Assembly (NCBI GenBank): GCA_963966185.1
Contig: CAWZYM010000355.1
Location: forward strand, 380,001 to 444,000
Source: Rhabditoides inermis
Lineage: Eukaryota > Nematoda > Chromadorea > Rhabditida > Rhabditidae
Reading direction: 5' to 3'
Length of the DNA: 64,000 nt
Below the pieces are notes generated by a model that ran no database searches, was not told the DNA's origin, and saw only the letters and a program-made list of their open reading frames with translations. The position numbers and the translations under genes are program-made. This document shows positions 34,826 to 44,046 of this stretch, piece by piece. The first letter of the stretch is position 1. Each line of letters begins with the position of its first letter.

Positions 34826-36195
34826 TTACCGAAGCATACTCAACAGTCTTCCCTTAAACTTTTCTTACATCATTTTTCGAGTTATTTCTAACTTTACATC
34901 GGTTATACATTCGGTGCGTCTAAATACTGTAACACTAATTACTAGAAAAAGTTATCCATTACATTCAGCTTACTCTACCTAAATCGGTTCGTGTGATAAC
35001 AACGTTTTTGTGATCTTGATGAAATGTGGCACAATAAAAATGAATATTATCTTTTAAAAGGACTTACGTAAAAGAAGAGTTTGTGTTACCTAACGTAATG
35101 CAACAAAAGCTCATGCATTTTATCAGAATTCAGAATATTTATCTCGAATCAAGTAGCACATGGTAATGTAATTTACGGTAAGGTTGCGGTAAAGTACAGT
35201 AATACAACGCCTACTGCGAGTTCCAACAATACGGATTTCGGTGGTCCCGTGGATGCGTACGTATTGTTGGAGATGCTTGTCACCAACAATACGTACGCAT
35301 CCACGGGACCACGGGAACAATACGTACGCATTTTATCAATCGAAATAGAAAACAAACCTGTTTTTTTTTACTATTGCGAGCAAATAGTGTACGTCTGCAA
35401 AGTAATTTCGGTATCTGAACGATTATTATCTTGTTGAACTATTGGAGCAGGTTTGTGTACTATTTCGATTGATAAAATGCATGAGCTTTTGTTGCATTAC
35501 GTTGGGTAACCGGTAACACAAACTCTTCTTATACGGAAGTCATTAAAAAAAAAAGATAATTCTTCTTGTCACAGGTTCCTCTCATTAGATTCGCTCTTCG
35601 TACCAGGTACCAGGTACGGGAATACTGTAGACAGACGTAAAATTCTGTTGGCAATACTGTAGTGCTCCCTACTGAATACGGTAGTACGGATACGGTAGAC
35701 GGTTCGAGTGGCAAGTGAGAGGGTCGGTCGAGTCTTTGTACGAATGGTCGAGGTCACACTCGCTGAATCGTTTGAATAGTGAGCTCGATGTCGAGGGGAG
35801 TTCGAGGTGGGGACATGTGGTAAATGTGAATGACGCAACAACAAAAAAAACGCATCGATGATAGTGAATCACGCTCTCTCTGATGAATGATAGTGGTCTA
35901 GAGTCGTAGCTTATATAGGCCGTTCCCCATCTTCTGAACGACACCCGGAAATGTCGAGAGGAGGATCTACACTGCGATTGATCTGCTGGTTCATGCCCGA
36001 CGAACGATGTTCTCGATCGTCGGCGGCCCGTCCACGCTCTCAAACACATTCAATCATTGCTGATCCAGCAGCGACATAAAAAGTTATGCGATAGGAAGTT
36101 TGTGATTCATTTTCCTATCGTGTTTATGTGGCGGTTGAGAAATCTCAGATAGAACACGTCACGATTCAGTCGTTTATTTGACGACGACGGTGCAC
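34826..36195. other. Gene-poor spacer
   Basis: 3' flank of the fusion gene, the foldback element at 35.06-35.55 kb, and the left arm of an inverted repeat at 36.0 kb. The minus-strand ORFs in 35.5-36.05 kb show no splice-consistent structure. 'gataccaggtaccaggtacg'-like short repeats near 35,605 and 'ggtagtacggatacggtaga' near 35,680 are the only other marks. Confidence 0.4.
35055..35548. mobile_element. Foldback element with nested palindrome (~490 bp)
   Basis: The left arm (about 35,058-35,126) and right arm (about 35,468-35,545) share 'aagaagagtttgtgttacc' and 'caaaagctcatgcattttat' in inverted order. Inside, 'gtggatgcgtacgtattgtt' at about 35,250 pairs with 'aacaatacgtacgcatccac' at about 35,284. 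No ORF; target-site duplication unclear. Confidence 0.75.
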
Positions 36196-36523
36196 ATGAA
36201 TGGCCCTGCACTCACAGACAGAGTGCGGAACGTCCTTGAGAAGGGACAGGGCGGCACGTGGTCAGTGCGCGCGTGTCACATTTTCTGATGGATATCCCGA
36301 GATTGCAGGAAAGATCACCCGACGAACCCCGGGGAGAAGATTGTGACGCTGCACTTTGACGACGCTCCTCAGCCAGGCACCAACATCACATCGGTGAGAA
36401 CGTGACTTCCGCCACGATAACATCCTGCACGACATCATCACACCAAAGATGTGTCGCTGCTGGATCAGCAATGATTGAATGTGTTTGAGAGCGTGGACGG
36501 GCCGCCGACGATCGAGAACATCG
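36005..36523. repeat. 71-bp inverted repeat including exon sequence
   Basis: 36,005-36,075 is the reverse complement of 36,452-36,523 ('gcgtggacgggccgccgacg' on the right arm) with no mismatch seen over about 71 bases. The right arm overlaps the start of exon 3 of the small gene next to it. Confidence 0.9.
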
Positions 36524-36807
36524 CCCTCACCGAAATGGCGATTGTGATCGACAAGAACGGCCAGCCGGTGCACTATGATAAAGACGAGTCCGCGTTCCAG
36601 CTCTGGGAGAAATCGGCACTGCAGAAAATGAGAGTGAGTGTGAGGCGGCGAGAGCCGATGCCATATTCGTTTCAGTACGTGCCCACGTATGTGACTCTCA
36701 AGGGCGACGTGTTAATCTTGCACGGCGTCCTGCCTCCGAACTTCCAGGACGACCTTCCGGCCGCCGAATATCACGTGCTTCCCTCGAACCCCCTATTCAA
36801 AAACTGA
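36196..36807 (+). CDS. Small protein of unknown function (4 exons, 141 aa)
   Basis: Exons 36196-36260, 36309-36393, 36490-36633 and 36676-36807 join in frame. It starts MNGPALTDRVRNVLEKGQGG, then WKDHPTNPGEKIVTLHFDD, SVDGPPTIENIALTEMAIVI, and ends PAAEYHVLPSNPLFKN before TGA. Introns are 48, 96 and 42 bases. The acceptor before exon 3 is TTTGAG, as also used in the kinase gene. GC-rich exons with an AAAATAA polyadenylation-like signal at about 37,013 follow. I do not recognise the family; no membrane span or signal peptide. Confidence 0.65.
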
Positions 36808-37064
36808 TGGCTGATTGGATGGTGGTTTTCGGCAACTTTCTGTTTGAGTGTCACATATCAATTTTCAGACCCGATCAACTTGATCGACACAACGGCTCGT
36901 ACGATGCTCGCCCGAATCTTCACTCCCCCCCCCCCTCCCGACTGACCGCCCGGATCCCTATTCGCCCCCAGTAGACTATCATTGGTGTATCAATTGTTAG
37001 ATTTTTGTTAGAAAATAAATGTTTTTAATGTTAGTTTTGTGTTTTTGATGCTAGTTTTTTTTAG

Positions 37065-37430
37065 CGAGAGAGGGGGGGGAGAGGAGAAAGAGAGGTGAGA
37101 GAGAGGGGAGAGAGAGGGAGAGAGAGAGAGGGAGAGCGAGAGGGAGCGATAGAGAGAGAGGAGGGCAAGGGAGGGAGGGAGGGAGAGAGAGAAAGAGATA
37201 GAGAGAGAGAGAGAGCGAGGGAGAGAGAGCGAGGGAGGGAGGGAGGGAGAGCGAGAGGGAGCGAGAGAGAGAGAAGAGGGGGGAGCTAGAGACGGAGACG
37301 GAGAAAGAAAGAGAGAGAGTCGGAGGGAGAGCGAGAGAGGGAGAGAGATAGAGAGAGATAGTGAGAAAGAGCGAGGGAGAGGATGAGGGAGAAAAGGAGG
37401 GAGAGGGAGAGGGATAGGAAGAGAGAGCGG
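37065..37430. repeat. GA-rich tract
   Basis: Nearly pure purine with GAGC, GATA and GACGGA variants. ORFs across it are repeat artefacts. Confidence 0.95.
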
Positions 37431-37805
37431 AGAGACGCCCATCGCTTCTGGGCGTTCTTGATTTGGGTGCATTTGTCTCAAGTACCATTGTCTCAATCTT
37501 TCCGTTATTGGTGTGATTTTTCATACTCCGCCACCGATGACATAAAGTTCCCGCCAATTCTCCAGTTCAAATCGCCCCGCACCATTCGCGCGCCATGGCG
37601 TTTTTTTACACCGGTACCGGTCGCGCGCAAACAGCGCAATTTGGAATAAACGAAAGCAATCCTTCTTCGATGCCCTAGTCATCAAACATGATTGAGATCT
37701 CGTAAATTGTTTGCCACAACGTATACAACGTGCTTGCGCACAAATTGTGCTCCTGGAGAATTGGAAAGGACTTTACAATCGTCTAATATTGTTGTTCTTA
37801 TCGAA
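37430..37805 (-). repeat. Inverted copy of the dispersed repeat
   Basis: Carries, in reverse, 'gaacgcccagaagcgatg', 'tttgaactggagaattggcg', 'cacaatttgtgcgcaagca' and 'caatattagacgattgt' found at 16.2-17.3 kb, but without the (CTCCCT)n core; a GA tract adjoins instead. The order is rearranged relative to the 16-17 kb copy. Confidence 0.6.
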
Positions 37806-39004
37806 CAAACGACTAAATCGACTCGTGTTCTATCTGAGATCTCGCAACCGCCACATACACACGATAGGAAAACGAATCACAAACTTCCTATCTTTTATCT
37901 TTTTATCTATTCGTTTCCAGCGTTGTTTACTACAATGTGTGACACATTTCTCGAAAGGCTATTGCAAAATGCTGATAAAGAAGTCGCATTTGCGCGCATT
38001 TCATCTATGGTTCAAATCAAAAATCAAAATCACAAATTTATCCAGAATCTCAAAACACAAAACATAAATGTCTCGCTATGGAGCTGGTCCCGTGAGCATT
38101 ATCGATTTCCATTCAACGTCGCTGTCACTCCTCGCCAATGTCGCCCAGTTCTCGCCACCTCGTCCATTTCGTGGTTCGATCACTCGAGACGTATCAAGTT
38201 CAAGTAAGAGAAAGGAGGGGGGAAGGCGATCTCCCTTGTCCGATCCGACCCCAGGATAGCGTCGTTCTCCACAATGCACCCAGTCTCCGGAAAACTTACT
38301 CTCCCGTCTCTCGTTCCCCGCCAAAACTGCTGGCTGACAAAACAACGCTAACCCGGCGCGGATCACGCGCAACGGGCTTCCGACGGGCGAATACGTTTTT
38401 GCAGCAATACGTTTCTTTCTTTCTTTTTCTTGTACGTTCAATATATGGTTGGAATCGCAAGGAGAAGGTGTACAGATTCCACAAAACTAGAGATCTGTAT
38501 GTAGCTTGAAAATGAAGTGAGACATTGATCGAAACGTGACACTCTACTGGAGTGTATGAGTTTGCCAATTTGAAATGAGAACTCAGATTTAGACTCGCTT
38601 GAAAGAATAATACTGTAGATACCCCAAACAACTTGGCTCCCTATTTGAGATTGGTTTTGTATTTTTTGCATTCCTTATCATGTTCGTACATTTTGCTTTT
38701 TTTTGCACTAGTTGTTGAGTTGTTGAGTAACTCGTATAAATAATATTTTTTACTGGAGCGCGTACCAATACAACTCCACTTTATCCCAGAAATTATTTTA
38801 TCCCGATTTGCATGCATATATCATGACTGGCGAGATAATGTTGATTTGGCGATTTAGGCGTCACACATAGTGACGTCACACTCATGTTCCGCTTTTCCAC
38901 GAGTCAGTACGTTCACTATCGTCTCTATTGATCCCCGCTCCTTCGCATTCTGGAGAGAGATTTGGTCGTATGACTTCGCCGACCGTCCGTCGATGGGGAC
39001 TTAC

Positions 39005-39285
39005 ACATAAGACATAAGGGGTCTTCATGTCCGCGTCGCGAATCTGAAATATGACAAGAATTATAATAGGATTGAGAAAGAAGAAGAAACAAGATAAATG
39101 AGAATAATAAGAATAAGAATGATTTAATAATAAGAAATAATACAAAAAAAACATCGTGTGTGTTGGTGTTTTTTTTCGTCTGCTATTAGTAAAGGTACAA
39201 GTAGATAAGAATCAATTGAATATAACTGAAACCACACATACACACATAGTGTAACCGTGCTACGTACCTTGATTAAGCCGGACAT
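39005..39285 (-). CDS. Possible 5' end of a small gene (MSGLIK|IRDADMKTPYVLC)
   Basis: Minus-strand exon 39285-39268 (ATG, six codons, GTACGT donor) and exon 39043-39005 (TTTCAG acceptor, GTAAGT donor) join in phase 0. Continuation toward lower coordinates was not found. A diverged second copy of the first exon lies at about 40,352-40,370, where the fourth codon is TGA. Too short to identify. Confidence 0.3.
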
Positions 39286-39599
39286 TCGATTTGATTAGCA
39301 ATATGCGAATAATGTATTTATTCTTGTAGTCGTGTATGCATCGTTCTCCTGACGTTTTGTGAACAATAATAATTATTTACAGTTTACACTGTGCCACACA
39401 CACAAAATATATGATGAAAAAAAACGAGAAAGTCCTCTGTGCAATAAAAGTAGTGCGTATCAATCGGTAAAACCAGCAGTCTCAACTATGACCCACCTAA
39501 TACTTCCATGAAGTTGTCGTCACCGCGTAGATGACGTGTCATTGGCATCTGGCTTCTGCTCGCATTGCCTGACGGCCCGCTCTTTCTGCTGCTAATTGT

Positions 39600-40320
39600 G
39601 TTCACTCTTTGTGTGTATATCTCTACTCGTCTCTCTTTCGATGACCACATTAAACGCATTGTCGATCGCACAATTTGGGGTATCAATGACTTCTTACGTG
39701 TCTACCGTACCCGCAGTTTAGCCGTTCTTTGCAAAGCATTTGTGACATATTACCGCTGTAAGCTGGAGTACTGTACTGAGCTCTGGAATCCGTCCGATGT
39801 GCGCTCAGTGAACATTATTGAGGGCGTTCAACGGTATTTCACTAGGCGAATCTGTCATAGAAATGGCATTTTCAATCTAGGATATTCGGCTAGACTCTGC
39901 CTGCTAGGCTGGAGACTCTCGAGTCACGACGAGCAGTCAATGATATTGCCTACATTCATAAAATAGTACACGGTCGCACCGCCTTTGATTCCTCTGCCAT
40001 CTATAATATCATTTCCACATCATCTATTTCGAACTACTTCGGAAACGGTTTCCGAAGAGACTCACCACGCTTTTTGTGAATTACTCTTTCGAATATTCAA
40101 TCTCATCTAGCAGCTGGCTGGTGATAGTGATGACTGTCTTTTTCTAGCTAGTCCATCGAGAGCATACTGTCTGCAAATTTGCGACGAACACAATTTTCCA
40201 GAAACGCACTGTCGACATTGGTTGTCAGGGGTGAAAAAATATCTGCCATCCCATCTCATTAAAAGTTTCACGAAAGCTAGAGCTTTGCGAACTGTGTTCT
40301 TGAGTAGGTAAACTGATATC
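39600..40320 (+). mobile_element. LINE fragment (C-terminal part of a reverse transcriptase ORF)
   Basis: One frame reads SFDDHIKRIVDRTIWGINDF and LEYCTELWNPSDVRSVNIIE, typical of the region after the RT domain. At about 39,925 a frameshift moves to a frame reading DIAYIHKIVHGRTAFDSS and NYFGNG. Both ends are truncated. It lies between the two copies of the small first exon described at 39.0-39.3 kb. Confidence 0.75.
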
Positions 40321-41348
40321 GATTGAATGAAGCAATTGAACCCTTCGATTATGACATACCTTGATTCAGCCGGACATTAGAGAATCAGCAATATGCCAAT
40401 ATGTCAATATGCAATAAATGTATGTATTCCTGCAGTCGTGTGAGAAAAAGTCTTTGAACCTGAAACAGTGAATTGTGATTTCTCAGATTTTTTAAAAGAG
40501 TGGGAGAAGAACAGAAGCAAGAGAGGGTTATAGAGAACATTGAACGAACTTTTTTCTTCATTATTTATTGAAGAACAACTCACTCAAAATAACTGACCTG
40601 TATAGTAGTCCTTTTTGAAACGGAAGTCGGAAAGGGAGGAATCGCTATTGATTCCCACAACCCATGTAGTCAGCATGGACGTCGTGTCTGTGGGAAAGGT
40701 GTTATAGGAATGATTTTCGATCGACCTTACTGATCGGTTACATACACAAATCGCACATAACATCGCGCTGCATCGAAGTGACAATAAGAGACGATCGTGA
40801 GAATTCGGCTTTGAGGCAGCCAACAACATCTCTCACAAGCACGCTGTGAGTCAGCATGGAAAAACGCGGGATAGAACACACTAGCCTGAGCGATAGTGTT
40901 TCGATCTACATCACTTGCAGTGCGAAATACGGTGCCATAACCGTCTGACTCTCTTGTTTTGCGCGCTATTGCCGCGAGCTGACTCTCCGTCTTCCTCTGA
41001 TCTACCCCACCGCGCGCAACTTATCGCGAGCATAAAACATAAAACTATACAACTTCATAAAAATATATAACATAAAACTATATCATACTATATAATAAAG
41101 CGCTAACGTGGTGTGTTTATGTCCAGACGTGGTGTGTGTATGTCCAGACTCTCCTGTCGCGCCAAAGGGTCAGAGGTCCCAACCACCTATACCAATGAAC
41201 ACCTCAAGGGTTGAGGATCATGTCGCAGTGGGTTACGGTCCTACAGTAATCCTACAGTACACTACAGTAAGAAAAATAAAAATTCTAAGCCGTTTTTTAC
41301 TGTTTTTCTGTTATTCTCGAGTTTCCTGTTGTCGTAATCAACTTTTTG
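40321..41348. other. Spacer without a recognised gene
   Basis: Contains the decayed MSG* first-exon copy (about 40,352-40,370), AT-rich sequence, and 'acataaaactatatcatact' / 'tatataataaagcgctaacg' at about 41,060-41,107, which marks the start of the unit carrying the heat-shock elements. No convincing ORF. Confidence 0.4.
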
Positions 41349-41505
41349 GAAATTTCCAGAAGCTTCTACGGAAGAAAATCAGGTGCTAGAGATTCACCCC
41401 TACAGAGATTTTTCTCTGACTGTCTGCGCCCTCTCTGACTGTCTGTCTGCGTCTCTTCAGAAAGTCGTGGAACTTTCCAGAAACGCATAGCAGGGGCTAT
41501 AAAAA
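41349..41505 (+). promoter_or_regulatory. Heat-shock-type promoter: two HSEs and a TATA box
   Basis: 41,349-41,366 reads GAAatTTCcaGAAgcTTC, four perfect alternating heat-shock units. 41,470-41,482 reads GAActTTCcaGAA, three units. A TATA box (tataaaaa) follows at 41,498-41,505. This spacing is that of worm and fly heat-shock promoters bound by HSF. Expected transcription start is near 41,530. No heat-shock coding sequence follows; a long hairpin does. Confidence 0.75.
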
Positions 41506-41541
41506 GCAGCTTCTCGCCCCAGATCACAAATCAATCATTGA

Positions 41542-41689
41542 CCAGCCTCTCCGGGCAGCTCCGCAGCCCTCCGAGGCTGGCCCGCAGGGCCAAGGACTAA
41601 GCCGGAATTATCAGAGAGCAAGTTCGTCTTTTGAAGACTGGCCCTGCGGTCAAGCCTCGGAGGGCTGCGGAGCAGCCCGGAGAGGCTGG
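41542..41689 (+). repeat. 51-bp-arm GC-rich hairpin downstream of the HSE promoter
   Basis: The left arm 41,542-41,592 (starts ccagcctctccgggcagctc) pairs with the right arm 41,639-41,689 with about three mismatches, loop about 46 bases. An RNA starting at the TATA-directed site would fold into this stem. It may be a hairpin RNA, or the terminal structure of a mobile element. Confidence 0.85.
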
Positions 41690-41831
41690 TACTATATAAC
41701 ATTCTATATAACTATACTATATAACATAAAACTATACAAGAGAGAGAGATAGAGAGAGAGGGAGAGAGAGAGAGACAGAGAGAGAGGGGGGGGGGGGGGA
41801 GAGAAGGAGGGAGAGAGAGACAGAGACTGAT

Positions 41832-41866
<35 letters not shown>

Positions 41867-41883
41867 TCCTCCCCTCTCATCAG

Positions 41884-41956
41884 CCCGGTCCGTCTTCCGC
41901 CGGCGGCGCGCGGTCGCTGGGCCAATTCTTCTGCCGGAGTGATGCGCCTGCTGTGA
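41884..41956 (+). pseudogene. RRM-family terminal exon alone (duplication edge)
   Basis: Acceptor CATCAG, then PVRLPPAARGR and a tail ANSSAGVMRLL with TGA: the last exon of the RRM-like genes without the preceding exon. It is the first recognisable part of copy B and marks the duplication junction. Confidence 0.85.
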
Positions 41957-41999
41957 TGAGGTCCACCCAACTGAGTCCATCCAACTACTCTCTCCTCTC

Positions 42000-43228
42000 T
42001 AGTCTCTAGCAAGATGGTCCAAATTTACTCTAGCAAGATGGTCTAGCAAGATAGTCCAAAAAAGTCTCTAGCAAGATGGTCCAAAAAAATTGCAAGATGG
42101 TCCGCATTTACAGTCCAGGAAATATTTAGTTCCGCCACCACTCCGCTCGCCCGTCCCGCATTTGAAAATTGCGCGCGCGCGCGAAAGTTTGAATGTGAAT
42201 TTATTCGCGTGCTCTCGCATGTCTATCGATTTTTGCCGCCTCGCTGTTCACTCTGCGCTCTCTACTGGCGGCAACTGATTTGCCCACCCACTGTATTTCG
42301 ACCGTCTTGCTAGCGGCTCCTGTGATAGTAGCCAGACGCGATAGCGTGATATAGTTTAAAATTGCTAGGTAGATTTTATAGATAGATATAGATGTGTTGT
42401 TTTAGGGATGTTATCTCTTATTCTTTTTGTGTTCAGTTTTCTCCCATTTCGAGATAGATAGTTGTTGCTGTTTACATTATTTTCTTTTTGGTTTTCTCCT
42501 TTATTCCGCTTCGAACTCAAGCCTTACCGGTGTTTGCCTATTGAGGCTAGACGTGTTATGTGATTGTTTTGGTTTCTCTCTGTGTATCGCTGAACTAATA
42601 TTTTTTTCTGTAAGTCATTGTTTTAAACAGATAAAGTTTATAGAATAGTGTCTTGTTCTTGTGTTGTATCCGATCCGAACAGGTCTCATCTCAATAGTGT
42701 GCAGTTGCGTTGAACAATAGTAACCACGTTGCGTCACTGCAAAAATCGTCCATTACATTGATCTGATTAAGTAAACATGGAAGTCATGTTTCATACATTA
42801 CAACCTTAGTTTGCAAATGCTACTCTCAACCCATACATATGTGCATCGGCGGCCACAAAGGATGTTCTTTTCACTCTCCGTCTACTGTCTGTCTGCCAGT
42901 GTGAGAGTGAAACACTCTCCGATTCAGCCATTGGCCGACCGCCCATTCACTGGCATGTGTGATTCCGAGCAGATGTACTGTTTCGTTCAATCGGCCGCCA
43001 GCATCTCTCTAGGACAGCCTCACATGACATGTGTTCTTCTAACGTAAGCAGACGCACTGTTTCATTCAATTGCATTACTATTTCACCTAATTTGGAATGA
43101 CGCTGCCTATACCAGCTGTTATTTTTCAACATCTAAAAGGTGGGTGAAGCACGATTAACTCTCAACTTTTTCTGCTCCCCTTCTCTTTCTCTCTGCTTTC
43201 TCTTCCCCCGACTAGTACAAACGACTAG
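42000..43228. other. Spacer, copy B counterpart of 10.13-11.11 kb
   Basis: Begins with five or six 'agcaagatggtc' short repeats (42,005-42,100) and about 190 bases, including a (GC)n run, absent from copy A. The rest matches copy A. No gene is seen. Confidence 0.5.
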
Positions 43229-43724
43229 TACGGTGTGGTGGTGGCTGGCACCGACCCGGTGCTGGAGGTAGCCGGGGGCGGCAGCGGTCGTAGCTACATG
43301 GTCGCTACGGCCGCCGTCGTGGGTGAGTGACTACTTCTTTCTTCTTCTTCTCTTTTTTGTTTCGTTTCCTCATTATTTCGTTGTTTTCTAGGCGGTTCCG
43401 ACCCCGCCTGCCGCGCCGGCCCCTGCGGCGGCCCCTGCAGTGGCTTTGGCAGTGGCCGTCCTGCTCGCCGCACCCGCTCCTGTCGTTGCGCCAGCTGCGC
43501 AGGTTTGTGCTTCTTTTTGTTTTCCTGTGTTTTTAATTATTTTCCTTGTTTTTCCAGGCGATCGCCCCGGCGCCGCCTGCCTGCTCCTGCACCGGCTACC
43601 CCTGCCGCGCCTGTTCCGCAGGTTTGTGTTTTCTGTTTTTCTTCTTCTTCAAATTGTGGTGTTACTTTTCCAGCTCGCGTGGTTGCGGGCTGCGCTGGTG
43701 GCCCTGGAGGCTGCCCAACTGTAG
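43229..43724 (+). CDS. GC-rich repetitive exons (frame unresolved), copy B
   Basis: Counterpart of 11,110-11,708, shorter by 24, 12 and 72 bases in the repeated blocks. The first and last blocks are nearly identical to copy A, including the splice signals. The same ambiguity of frame applies. Confidence 0.35.
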
Positions 43725-44046
43725 GAGCTCGTTGATCCTTTGATAAAGTGTCGATACCGTCTCTCTCTCTCTCTCTCTCTCTTCGGTTAGTTGTCGGGGG
43801 GAGATGAGGTTGGTATTTCTTCTTTGGAGGGGCTTGTAGTGCTGTAGCGCTCCTCGCACTGACTCATCTGTCGGCCTCCGATTGTTGTGTGGGAAACGCG
43901 GCTCCTTCCTCCCTCTGCTCTACCGATTCGGTGGCCGGGATGTTGTATAGTATATGTGTTCTGTTTGTTTGTATTTCCCTACCGGTTAGCCTACTTCTAA
44001 CCTGTTTCGTTTTTAATTGCTGTGCTTTTTCTGGCCTCTTCGGATT

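Larger units (their letters stand above)
36808..39004. other. Spacer with GA tract and inverted dispersed repeat
   Basis: 36.9 kb: C-run. 37.06-37.43 kb: GA-rich tract. 37.43-37.80 kb: inverted dispersed repeat (separate entry). 38.07-38.21 kb: an open stretch starting MSRYGAGPVSIIDFHS with a GTAAGA donor, possibly a first exon, but no partner exon was found. The rest is AT-rich with no recognisable gene. Confidence 0.4.

Noticed and set aside
38068..38259. Open stretch MSRYGAGPVSIIDFHS... ending at a GTAAGA, possibly a first exon.
   Set aside because: No second exon could be joined; kept only as a remark in the spacer entry.
41108..41389. 93-codon ORF over the heat-shock promoter region.
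   Set aside because: Overlaps HSE and upstream repeat sequence; no coding features.
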